DNA from: Pararge aegeria
Lineage: Eukaryota; Arthropoda; Insecta; Lepidoptera; Nymphalidae
Direction of reading: 5' to 3'
Length of the DNA: 64,000 nucleotides
NCBI RefSeq assembly: GCF_905163445.1
Contig: NC_053197.1
Location: 434,001 to 498,000, forward strand
Each line of letters opens with the position of its first letter. Position 1 is the stretch's first letter. The translations under genes and the position numbers were made by a program. The notes below the pieces were generated by a model, which was not told the origin of the DNA, ran no database searches, and saw nothing but the letters and a program-made list of their open reading frames with translations. Positions 31,213-40,935 of the stretch are shown piece after piece.

Positions 31213-31460
31213 TCATCATTATCATCACCTCTTATGGGCCACTAAAGGGCACAGGTCTCAGGCAATTAGAAGAGGAGAATTAGAGAGTCGGCCCTTGGCC
31301 GTCCACCCCGCCGGCCAAGGGCCGACTAGACTGATAGATGATATGAAGTGGAAAAAAACTAAAGAACGCCTTACGCGCCCTTAAGAACATTAGTATAGAT
31401 AACTCTCAGGTAAGTTTCTTCACAACGTTTTCCACTATCAATAGATTGCTTACGAAATCA
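31213..31460 (-). mobile_element. SINE-2 copy, diverged, with insertion
   Basis: TTCATCATTATCACCTCTTA, GGGCCACTAAAGGGCACAGG, TAACTCTCAGGTAAGTTTCT and CACAACGTTTTCCAC keep family order in reverse. The middle is replaced by a GC-rich hairpin (31286-31327) and flanking DNA. The head is missing. Confidence 0.5.
31286..31327. repeat. GC-rich inverted repeat, 15-base arms
   Basis: AGTCGGCCCTTGGCC (31286-31300) pairs exactly with GGCCAAGGGCCGACT (31313-31327) around a 12-base C/G loop. It lies inside a decayed SINE-2. Confidence 0.85.
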
Positions 31461-31506
31461 GAATTGATACTTGCCGTAACCCACCTATTATCAGTTTAAA
31501 GGTACA

Positions 31507-31745
31507 ATCATCATCATCATCAACAACAGAATGTCCACTGCTGTTGTAGAGATTTTCACTCGCTTCTGTTTTGTGCCGCTCGTATCCAGCGACTCGTTTT
31601 ATTTCGTTTATTTAATACCTTGGGTCCCCAACATCCATCGGTTTTCTGAGCTATGAGTTTGCGGCAACGCTTCATAGCCAATGCTGCACGGTCAATTTTA
31701 CGTACTGAAAATTCACCTCAGATTGCTTTTTCGAGTGCAATTTCT
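31507..31745 (+). repeat. Repeat-R copy
   Basis: CATCATCATCATCAACAACA, CTTGGGTCCCCAACATCCAT, CGGTTTTCTGAGCTATGAGT and ACTGAAAATTCACCTCAGAT. The last block recurs in reverse at 32722-32797. It resembles 45737-45980 and 57842-58075. Confidence 0.5.
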
Positions 31746-31763
31746 AATCGTATCATATTCAAA

Positions 31764-32045
31764 TCTTAATATATATAAATCTCCTGTCACGATGTTTGTC
31801 CGCGATGGACTCCTAAACTACTAAACCGATTTTAAATTAAATTGGCACACCGTAAGCAGTCTGGTCCAACTTAAGAGATAGGATAGCTTAGATCTTTAAT
31901 TATAGTCGCAATTTTATTTTATTGCAAATTTTTTGTCTATAAATAATATGGTATTATATATACTACTATACTCATTTAAGGCTTAGCGATATTGAATACT
32001 TTAAAAGCAAAATCAAACGCAGACGAAGTCGCGGGCAACAGCTAG
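31764..32045 (+). mobile_element. Helitron-like non-autonomous element
   Basis: It starts TCTTAATATATATAAATCTC and ends ACGCAGACGAAGTCGCGGGC then AACAGCTAG. A precedes and T follows. The 3' hairpin (GC-A-GAC / GTC-GC around GAA) sits 13 bases before the CTAG end. The interior differs from the 50597 copy, so it is a second subfamily sharing the end. Confidence 0.65.
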
Positions 32046-32074
32046 TACAATTATATTTTATTCATGGATAAAAT

Positions 32075-32435
32075 TCAAAATTAAAAATTCATTACGTAAG
32101 CTTACAGAAAAATCCTATTATAATATTAAGGATTATTTAAACTATAAAAAAGCTTGGGTGTGAATTGCTCTAGCTTCATAGCTTAATTCAAATTTACTGG
32201 AAGATGGTGATAACAAAAAAATAAATTTACCCGGCTAAGTTTGTTGTGGGCTCTTCTTAGCGCAGGGCGCGTTTGGTACCCTCGTAACTTTAGATTTAAG
32301 ATGGCGAACGAAGTTATCACCATCCCGTTACAATTATGTAAACAAATATGTATTAACGCTTCATAAGTGCCTGTGATAGGCCTACATGAATAAAGAAATT
32401 TTGAATTTGAATTTGAATTTGAATTTGAATTATTA
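32075..32435 (+). pseudogene. LINE-B 3' end
   Basis: It starts in the ORF2 C-terminus (TACGTAAGCTTACAGAAAAA, GGATTATTTAAACTATAAAA; compare KRKLTEKSCYNVKEYLNDKK at 55.05 kb), then the 3' part ACCCGGCTAAGTTTGTTGTG, GCGAACGAAGTTATCACCAT, GTGCCTGTGATAGGCCTACA and a tail of TTGAAT units. Confidence 0.7.
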
Positions 32436-32620
32436 CAAGTAGGCCCAGTTTACAGCACTTTTGAAACGTCAAGTCAGTCGGTTTGTAGTGACTCTTCCAC
32501 CGGAGAAGACCCGCCAAGAAACTCAGCAGATTGCTCTTTTACAACATAATTTTACAGTTTACAATCTTTTAAATTCACTATCTTGAGAGAGATGAGGGCT
32601 GAGCCTGCTTCCAAGCAGCT
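32436..32620 (-). mobile_element. LINE-A 3' end, inverted
   Basis: ACAAGTAGGCCCAGTTTACA, CTTTTGAAACGTCAAGTCAG, GTGACTCTTCCACCGGAGAA, GAAACTCAGCAGATTGCTCT and GAGCCTGCTTCCAAGCAG are the reverse of the LINE-A tail and last codons. It abuts the LINE-B tail at 32435, tail to tail. Confidence 0.7.
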
Positions 32621-32721
32621 ATATAAGATTTTATTATGTTATGATTGTATATGATTTTATGATGCCTGTGCTTCGCCTACGTTAATAAAACATAATTATA
32701 TTTGAAGTTGATATGATAAGA

Positions 32722-32797
32722 TAGTGCACTCTAAAAAGCATCTGAGGTGAATTTTCAGTATGAAAAATTACAACGTGCAGCATTGGCTGTAAAGTGC
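32722..32797 (-). repeat. Inverted partner of the repeat-R end
   Basis: GCATCTGAGGTGAATTTTCA and GTGCAGCATTGGCTGTAAAG are the complement of the 31675-31735 block. Together they bracket a Helitron and two LINE tails. Confidence 0.5.
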
Positions 32798-33326
32798 CAA
32801 GCTTCCAGACACGCGTGTCATTGTTAGTAATCAACACTCGACTAAGTTAGCACCAATGTCGAACGCAGCCACTTTAGACATTATGTCTTGCCAAAAGTGC
32901 TCAGTGAAGACTTAAAGAAGATAGGTAATCCTTAGTAACATTAGAAGGGATGTTAACATTAGTAAGAAAGCAAAATGTACCTACGAGTATGATATGTATG
33001 AAAATTTTCTATTGATTGTCAGTTTGAAGTTGCTTATCGCGGATAGATTTTGATAGTGCTTTCACTAGTTTATGGGCACAATACGAGCTATAAAAGTTAT
33101 ATCAATTTATCGAAAAGATTTCTGTACCGCCATGTTTTATTCAGCGTTCAGACTGATTCGGAATTATCAAAATACATTGTCGATAAATCATGACGTCAAT
33201 CACAGTGTCTAACGAGTAACAAGTAAAAGTTGGCACTCACTTATAACGTACTGCTCTTGCACAGCAAGTCGTCTCTAAGACTCGACTTTAAACTGTACTT
33301 AAAAAAATTGACTGTGGAGGGTTGAG
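32798..33326. other. No gene recognised
   Basis: Nothing supported in this stretch. Confidence 0.4.
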
Positions 33327-33765
33327 TTCAAATTCAAATTCAAAATTTCTTTATTCTAGGCCTATCACAGGCACTTATAAAGCTTTCATACATATATGTT
33401 TAGGTACATAATTCAAAGAGGATAGTGCTAACTTCGTTCACCAATGTAAACCTACGCTACGAGGGTTCCAAACGCGCCCTGGTCTAAGACTAGCCCACAA
33501 CAAACTAGCCGGGTGATTTTTTATTGTTATCACACAGTAAATCAACATTAAGCTATGAAGTTAGAAAAATTAACCCACAAGCTTTTATATTTGTTTAAGT
33601 AATGCTGAATATTATAATAGGATATTACTGTAAGATTACGATTTATATATACTTGGAACTTATTGAGAGGCATCTCAAAGATTTTATTCGGTAGTTTCTT
33701 ATAAAAAAATATAAAATTGCCCTTGGATGTATTAGCAATTTTGTGTAGAAAACTGCACACGAGTT
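33327..33765 (-). pseudogene. LINE-B remnant with partial ORF2 C-terminus
   Basis: The reverse TTCAAATTCAAATTC tail is followed by TAGGCCTATCACAGGCACTT and CAACAAACTAGCCGGGTGAT. The minus frame 33760-33548 encodes the ORF2 end: NTSKGNFIFFYKKLPNKIFE, then MPLNKFQVYINRNLTVISYY and NIQHYLNKYKSLW. This block (FYxxLP, MPLxxFK, YY, YLNDK) is the same C-terminus as in LINE-A, showing that the two families are related. 5'-truncated. Confidence 0.75.
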
Positions 33766-34185
33766 TATTTTCGTTTAGTTTAAATTCCTAACTTCGGCTT
33801 ATAATTTTAAATAATAAAATACCTAAAAAACAAAACGATTATTAAAAAACTAAACTAAACCTAATCAATATTAAAAAAGAAAAACAAATAAAAGAATTAT
33901 TGATCTGCATTTACACCGACTTCTCACAAAACCTCAGACACTCGCGCATGAACTTCATCCATTTATCAACAAACACAGATATATCAAGTTTAGCCTCTAG
34001 GACAGCATTGATCGCAGACAGTGTGCGAGGTATTGGGGATACCAAAGTACTTTTTACCTCAAATCATTTTGTACAGGCTGCAATCTAGGTAGGATCTATT
34101 GAAAACACATTTTAAACATATATCATTTATCTAGTTATTAGTGTAGTCAGTGCCGACTTTAACGTTTAACGAGGTCGCCCTGACG
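33766..34185. other. No gene recognised
   Basis: A very A-rich run at 33830-33895; otherwise unremarkable. Confidence 0.4.
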
Positions 34186-34300
34186 GACATGAGACGCGTC
34201 CGGCGTCCGGCCGGCTGTCTCTGTAATTACGTTATTTATCACGTAATTGCGTGATTCATCCCTTTCGGAGCCGCAAGTAATTACAAAAGAGTGTAATAAT
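34186..34300. promoter_or_regulatory. Candidate regulatory island with TAATTAC/GTAATTA sites
   Basis: GACGCGTCCGGCGTCCGGCC is followed by TGTAATTACG, CACGTAATTGCGTGATT and AAGTAATTACAAA. At least three TAATT-core, homeodomain-type words lie within 75 bases next to a CG-rich block. Not part of any repeat family seen here. Function inferred only. Confidence 0.25.
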
Positions 34301-34837
34301 GACTATGTGCTAATTATCTATGATTAATAGTTTTTATCACTAGGGTACTTACTTTTCCGCGGTGAGTTTCAAGCCTTCTACCACAGAATTAAGAACAAAC
34401 AGAATCCGTGTTCACGACTAATATTGAAGCATGAAAAACCATTCCACTTTAGTAGTGTTTCTCGAAAGGGCAATTATTAATTATACTTAATTCATTTAGC
34501 AAATCTCGGTAATTATTCTAAACGTTTACCGTAACGCGAGGAAAATGGGAAAGTTTTTGAGCAACATACCGCATGTGTAAAGGGAGACATGCTCTGTTTT
34601 CGGACACAATGCTCTGCATGCAATAATGGTTGAATGAGGATTCTGTGTTCTCAATTCTGTGCCATCTATGAGCTCTTTTCTTTAAAGAAAAGAATAGTTG
34701 TTTTTTATAGTTATAATTTACGAATCAAGCATCTGGGACATCTGTCCCACCTGGTCAGTGAAAAACCATCGCCATTAAACAAAACCATTCAGTTAAAATA
34801 TTATTTTAAATTTTTTATATTTAACCTTTGTTCGTTC
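34301..34837. other. No gene recognised
   Basis: A short piece at 34745-34785 resembles the right end of the repeat-Q copy at 3.9 kb in reverse. Confidence 0.35.
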
Positions 34838-34905
34838 AAAGTCAAATATTTCTTTATTCTTATAGGCACATAGATGGCACTTTAGATGCGTACATTACAC
34901 GTAAA
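34838..34905 (-). repeat. LINE-C 3' tail fragment
   Basis: TCAAAGTCAAATATTTCTTT, ATAGGCACATAGATGGCACT and GATGCGTACATTACACG are the reverse of the 19320-19405 tail. Confidence 0.55.
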
Positions 34906-36209
34906 ATACGACATAGAAGTGAGTTGATATTATCTATTTAATATTATTATAATTGTAGATGGACACCAAATATCTCAAATTTTTCTCAAATGGATTAAGT
35001 TCAACAAGCTAAATGAGTCGCAATTCTAAGAGCTGCCGGGTCACATAGCTTGAAAAACCGAAAAACTTGGGTGTTGGAATGGCGACGCCGCACCGCAAAA
35101 CGCAGAGTTGGTTCTAGCCTCAACCTCTAAAACCAGTCGCAGGAGGAAGCTGTAAAAATACCCATTTGTAGGTCAGCGCCTCATATGGTTAAATAAGATA
35201 ACCAAATTTATGTCCGGTACAAAACAACAAGTCGACAGTCACCGTCAGGAACATTTAACCTTCAAAATAACGCTAGTGCCGAATTTGTATTAGGATCTAC
35301 TTATCCGAAATCGCTTTTGTGCCATTAAATTGCGTCCCGAAGTAAACAACGCTTAACATAAAAAGGACGTTGGGATTGATTTGTTAGGAAGCTATTTTAC
35401 GACTGCCATTACTTCGAATCTGTAAATAGGTGGATAGGTGTATACTTGTAGATAAAAGCGCAACATCAAGGTTCCCACCTTTTCTCACCCTTTTTTTCCA
35501 GGATGTTTCCCGTTTGGTCTCCTTAATAACCCCTAACTTAAAAAGAGGGGTGCTGGAACATCTCTGTGTCTGTGTTATCGTACGTTTTAAACACTGTTTT
35601 TCTACATTACGTATGCGTATCAGCTTTGAGCAGGTTCATAGGAAAGTATTTTGAAATATTTTTAATTGAAATCCCATGTAGGTATAAAATAATGTAATTT
35701 TAGTAAAAACAAACCTGGTCTTCCGTATGTAGACGATATTGTGCAGACAATATTGCTGGAACTTTTCTTGAGGTATATTTTTACTCTGTCTGGTAAATAT
35801 ATTCAGTTCTAAATTGATTTCGTGTGAGAGCACAGATAAAGTAGCTCGGGATAAAAACGGAAAGTATATCTCTGGTGACCCAACTTGAAAAATAGTTCTG
35901 CGGATGTAGGCCAATTTTATTTGCTGAAATACCTATCTCTACCTATGTTCGTAATAGTACCAAGACATTTTGGAAATAGAGTTTACGAATTCGTCATCTC
36001 AAAACTAAAGCTACGAGGTTCAGTATCAGACTTCGGTTGTATTATTTAGAGCCCTTACCACTAACTTCATCTAAAAAGAATTGAAAAAGTCCAACGTTAA
36101 TTCATCAGAATATTAAACTTTCGTTGTAGTCGCTAAAATGACAAAACACCATCGTATTTTTAGCGTTTACAACCGCCGGAAGCAATTCAACACTACCTTC
36201 TTATACAAC
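34906..36209. other. 1.3 kb without a recognised gene
   Basis: Short ORFs at 35430-35654 (plus) and 35636-35914 (minus) have no motif. No repeat family match. Confidence 0.4.
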
Positions 36210-36597
36210 GTGTAAATGAAAACTGAAAAATACTTCACAGGCTTTAGAGGAACATTATGTATTATCTCTGAGACATCTGTGAAACCAAAAACGTATGCAT
36301 ATAGTATTTGAATAAACCACAGCCATAGTTTTTACTGAAAGAAAACAGATACAGCCCTAACATCACATGCAAAATTAAAATCGTGTGACTCCTGAGAGAG
36401 CGTAGACACTATGCTCGTGTCGGTCTTTTATCTTGAATAGGGTTGCCATAAGTAAACATTTAGAATGTTTTGAATTCGAATGTATGGAAAAATTAATACG
36501 CTTCTTTTGATTTAATATTTTTAAAGGGTGATTCCTTATGAAATATACTTATGCATCCTTCAACATTATCTCATGATTCGGTTACACGTTGCATAAA
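36210..36597 (-). mobile_element. MITE-1 copy, both ends present
   Basis: It begins TACAACGTGTAAATGAAAAC and ends TCGGTTACACGTTGCA, giving both terminal inverted repeats. TA stands next to each end, suggesting a TA target duplication as in Tc1/mariner-type elements. 388 bases with no coding frame. It serves as the reference copy for the family. Confidence 0.7.
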
Positions 36598-36776
36598 ATC
36601 ACGAGATAATAATTGATATTTCAATTAAATTTTTACGCCGATTAAAGCTCCATGTTCGCCCCAATCGTAAACTTACATTTTGGAATGTTAATACTAAAAC
36701 TTCATGGATAAAATATTATCAATAAATTTACCGTTTGTAAATATGCAGTTATGTCAATTTTACTTCTATACCTTTA

Positions 36777-36930
36777 TCATCATCATTTTATCGACTGTGG
36801 TTGTGGTGTGGTGCGATTGGTGGACTCCACATAGAGAGAACATTATGTAGAACTCTCAGACATGCAGGTTTCCTCACGATGTTTCCTTTACCGTCAACGC
36901 AACTGTTTCAAGTCCAAGGATGTTTAATCC
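36777..36930 (-). mobile_element. SINE-2 fragment
   Basis: CATCATCATTTTATCGACTG, GCGATTGGTGGACTCCACAT, CAGACATGCAGGTTTCCTCA and CGATGTTTCCTTTACCGTCA are in order. The ACGGGTCTCC block and head are missing. Confidence 0.6.
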
Positions 36931-37370
36931 CAGTCGTAATCGAAACGGTAAATAGCGTTTTACGTAATAAATTAATATGTACATATTACATGTCACGACC
37001 TTATACAAACTGGATTTGGGAGTGCTAATGGTATAATCGGCAGTCGAAGCTCGCTGGACCGATGACATGCAAATATTATGCAAACATATCGAGGCGATAT
37101 AAATATTAACTATACACTGTCTTTTACAGCTAAAATTTTCTGCTACGATATCTTTAATTAGTAGGTCGGTTGTATAAGTTGTAATCACATTGCGATTATC
37201 ACATTTGTTGTTATCAGCTTAGTTTAGTGACGTGAAAAGCTTCCAGCTTAAGCTTGCAACCAGAATTGCACTATTCAGCAATGGTAATCGAAGTCTGTAA
37301 GAATTGGGTGACCTAAATTTGACCTTTACCTTGATCATTATCACTACCAACTGATAGCTAGCTAACGTTT
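36931..37370. other. No gene recognised
   Basis: Nothing supported in this stretch. Confidence 0.4.
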
Positions 37371-37530
37371 TTTTTATTCCATTACAAGTCAGCCCTTGAC
37401 TCCAATCTCACTTGGTGGTAAATGATGCAGTCTAAGATGGTAGCGGGCTAAACGTTGGCAGTTAAATCGCTTAGCGGCACGTCTTTTCGCTAGGTTGGTA
37501 ACTAGCCACGGCCGAAACCTTCTTATACCA
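37371..37530 (-). mobile_element. SINE-3 fragment
   Basis: TTCCATTACAAGTCAGCCCT, TGATGCAGTCTAAGATGGTA, AATCGCTTAGCGGCACGTCT and AACTAGCCACGGCCGAAAC. It lacks the tRNA-like head. Confidence 0.6.
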
Positions 37531-38089
37531 AACCTTACCTGCAAATAGGAGATTGTGGTAACACACCTGCTTTTTTTAAGAAAAAGACTCAAGGTGTCCA
37601 GTGGGACTTTAGTAAATTGATGTCGCTGTCGTATCGTTACAGCAGAGTGAAAACGAGATGCCATAAGTCGAAAGTTAGAGTTGCGAAATTCCTAACTCAT
37701 TAAAAATACTGCAGCCTCCATTAATTTGTTTAACATTAGTTGGTTATTAATTTATGAACCCCCACGGAGATGGGGACCGTTACTGTGTTGATGCGCTAAC
37801 GCGATAGACTTCAAGTCCGACTTGCTCGCTCTTTTCGATTTTTTTTGCCTTAATTGAGTCGTTGTACATTTTATTAATGCTAGGTTTATAAGGGTCGGCT
37901 GATTTGTTGCCAAGGCCTGGAACGATCTTCACTCCGAAGGTAAATGGAAAAATCTTAGCAAAACGGTAATCACGAACTAAATTAAAAATATATCTGACTT
38001 TTTTACACTTATTTGAGTAATAGGTTGATGTGATGATGATGATGATGAAAACGGTGAAGAATAACATTGCAAGTAAATTTTGCATGACT
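37531..38089. other. No gene recognised
   Basis: Contains a (GAT)n microsatellite at 38033-38047. The minus ORF 37780-38085 shows a hydrophobic start but no family. Confidence 0.35.
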
Positions 38090-38195
38090 TAGAGTTCCCA
38101 ATAACGTTCAAGGGCGTGTGAGGTCCACCAAACCGCATTTGGCCAGCGTGGTGGACTACGGCCTAACCCATCTTATCTGAGATGCCGTGCCGATG
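38090..38195 (+). mobile_element. SINE-2 fragment
   Basis: ATAACGTTCAAGGGCGTGTG, GGTCCACCAAACCGCATTTG and CCAGCGTGGTGGACTACGGC match the middle of the family in forward orientation. Confidence 0.55.
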
Positions 38196-38509
38196 AATAA
38201 AAAATATTACTTACGTATTTACGACTTCTATCGTTCTGTCAATAAAACAAATATAAAAAAAGCGCACGAGTAAAAACCAGCACAAATGTCATGGTACAAG
38301 CAAATGTACCTGCGCATCCGTGCTTGTATAAGGTTTGTGCAAACACTAAGTGAAAGCTGACGAACGTCCTTGCAACTTGTTTCTTTTTGACAGGTTAGCG
38401 TTTGACTACAATCTCTTCTGATGGCAAATGATGATACTGTGTATTGTGTATTAAACAAAAGGACTAAGCTTATTATTTTTTTTTTAAAAGAAAATCAAAT
38501 ATTTAGTCG

Positions 38510-38835
38510 ACCTATCCTCAGCGCTATGGGCTGCGGTTTTAAGTAGAAGGTCCCGGTTTCGATTACCGGCAGGGGAGATTTGGGAATTTATGATTTCCAA
38601 ATTATCCCTGGTCTGGCAGGGGGCTTCGGCCGTAACTAGTTACCACTCTATTGACAAAGACGTGCCGCTAAGCGATTTAGCCCGGTAGGATCTCGCGTAG
38701 AAACCGTTTAGATGTCTGGTATGGGTTAAATAAAACTGCTACTAACAGGTTAGCCCGCTACCATCTTAGACTGCATCATCACTAAACAGCAGCAGAGATT
38801 GCAGTCAAGGGTGGGCCCCTGGTAAGTTTACCTGT
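38510..38835 (+). mobile_element. SINE-3 copy, near full length
   Basis: A decayed head (CAGCGCTATGGGCTGCGG), then TCCCGGTTTCGATTACCGG, GGGGAGATTTGGGAATTTAT, GGGGCTTCGGCCGTAACTAG, GACAAAGACGTGCCGCTAAG, AGCCCGCTACCATCTTAGAC and TGCATCATCACTAAA. It shows the full family length of about 320 bases. Confidence 0.7.
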
Positions 38836-39697
38836 AACTACTAGTAAGTTTTTGTTATTGTCAAATAAAAATGATATATAAATTTCAAGGTGTGCATTCG
38901 ATGGAAACTTAGGGACGTCATGACACAAATATTTTACACTGTATCCGTTTTTGCTGCCTTTCGGAGGTAGGACATATGGTTTAAATAATGCGTTTTGTAA
39001 ATAATATTTTGATATTATTATTAGTTTAATAGTTAGGACTGTATTTTCCTGTAGGTTGTTTTTAAACGTTCCAAAAGCGAATTAGCATTCTGTTTAGGAT
39101 AAGATGAAAGGGAAATTGTTAAAGGACCTACCTGCCACAACTCACAAATGTTTTTCTATGACGCAGTTCCTTTCCACCAACGCGGAGACACAAAATCCTT
39201 TACACTTCACCTGGAACTCGGCCGACATCTTTTCAATGTCCTTATGCTATTTTATAGTTTATTTACGAATTATTAGTTCGGATTACACTTCGATATATCG
39301 AACGCGTTCTACATATACGAGTGAAAAGAATGCCAATTTGAAACAGATTCACAGAGAAACTTCAGACGTCAAATGTCTGTTAATTATTTATCTACCCTTA
39401 AATTGTGGTTAAATACGTTTATTTTCTCGGACTTTTTTATGTAGGTTATATTAAAACTACAAACAACGGCACGTACAAAACAATCGGAAATTATGTAAAA
39501 AACTTGTCAAGCCTTCCTTTCACCGCACTTAGGTTTTGTCAAATAAAAGGTTTTGAGTTTTTTCTTAAAAATATAGGTATATAATGCGTTTAAGATCCAC
39601 CAGCGTTATTAACTCCCAGAACTTAATGTACTCTGTAGCGTTAGCTCTATATAATAATAATTGTGCTACACTGTATAATATGAATGTATAGGAAAAA
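38836..39697. other. No gene recognised
   Basis: The plus ORF 39104-39412 has no motif and no splice context. Confidence 0.4.
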
Positions 39698-39840
39698 ATC
39701 GTGAAGAAACCAGCACGCCCGAAAGTTCTCCATAACGTTCACAAAGGCGTGGCGGTTGCACTAGACCAACGTCGTTGACTGTGACCTAAACTCTTCTCAT
39801 TCTGAGAGAACACCCAATTCTGGGTGGATAATGACGATGA
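39698..39840 (+). mobile_element. SINE-2 3' half
   Basis: AATCGTGAAGAAACCAGCAC, AGTTCTCCATAACGTTCACA and CTCTTCTCATTCTGAGAGAA follow the forward order. Confidence 0.5.
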
Positions 39841-39912
39841 ATCTAAAGTCTCTACTTAATAAAGGCAAGAGAGGAGCACGTAACCCCTCAATTAACAATA
39901 CATTTTAAACCA

Positions 39913-40111
39913 TCCTTACTAATATTATAAATGCGAAAGTGTGTTTGTTTGTTTGTCCTTACTTCACGCCTTAACTAAGCAAACAATCGTCTTGGTTTTT
40001 ATCAAAAAGCAATTTTAAAGGTGAGGGTAACATAGGCTATTTTTTATCCCATGAAAACCATCGGGATATATAAAAAAAACCGGATTAAAGACGTATAACG
40101 GGGGCAGCTAA
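39913..40111 (+). mobile_element. Helitron-like element
   Basis: It starts TCCTTACTAATATTATAAAT followed by GCGAAAGTGTGTTTGTTTG, the cleanest 5' end in the window, and ends GGGGGCAGCTAA, a CTRR terminus. A precedes it. The 3' hairpin is decayed. Confidence 0.6.
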
Positions 40112-40584
40112 ATTGTTAGTTCATACTTAAAACATTGGGGCGGTATTTTTTTTTTTTTAATACTATCATTAGCATATACAAAAGTCATTTTATCCATACC
40201 ATAACTTTACAATGACTTATAAAAATTAAAAAGAGTCAATAATATCCACTGGCCTCCCTTCTTCCGTCGAGTGAATGAGCGCTTACACAACCACGTACCG
40301 TCGCGCTCTCACCGGCGACGCCAGTTGCACCTGACGCGCCACTAATACCACTACACTACACAAAACCACTAAAAAACCAACTACAAAAGTGATACTAAAG
40401 AACACGGAAAGAAATAAGAAATCGATATCGATATAGACTATTTCGTGAAAACAGCATTCTAAATTCGAAAATTAAACGTGCTTTTTTTAAAAGGTTGTTT
40501 ATAAAAGACTTTTAACCAATTTACATTTTATATAATAAAAGGTTGTTTAAATTGTAGGTAAAAAATAGTTTTTTTTTTTAATAT
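40112..40584. other. No gene recognised
   Basis: A GC-richer run at 40255-40345 (CCGTCGCGCTCTCACCGGCG) precedes the island at 40585. No exon seen. Confidence 0.35.
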
Positions 40585-40675
40585 CAGGACAGTGAGTGTG
40601 AAGGAAAGTGCGCGGAGCATGCGCCTGCGCTGAACATTTTCACTTTCTACGTGACGTTGACGGGACGTTAAGCGG
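40585..40675 (+). promoter_or_regulatory. Candidate non-coding first exon or promoter island
   Basis: A GC-rich block GTGCGCGGAGCATGCGCCTG runs to TGACGGGACGTTAAGCG and then the strong donor-like GTAAGTG. No long frame, so if transcribed it would be a 5' untranslated exon. The downstream partner is not seen in the window. Inference from composition and donor only. Confidence 0.22.
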
Positions 40676-40802
40676 TAAGTGTTGTGTAATCGCTTTGATG
40701 TGTGAATTTAAAACATTGGTGTAACTGTTTTGTATGGGTAAACTGTTATATTACTTTCTTCTAAATTTCCATTTCAGCCATTAGAGTTAATCCTTATAAA
40801 AC

Positions 40803-40935
40803 TTATATTCTAAGTATTTATGTATGTTATTCATAAAAATATTCATTAGTCATCTTAGTACCCATAACACAAGGTACGCTTACTTTGGGGCTAGATGGCG
40901 ATGTGTGTATTGCCGTAGTATATTTATTTATTTAT
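40803..40935 (+). mobile_element. SINE-1 3' half
   Basis: TATTCTAAGTATTTATGTAT, CATCTTAGTACCCATAACAC, TTGGGGCTAGATGGCGATGT and the TATTTATTTATTTATT tail. The head is absent. Confidence 0.75.
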
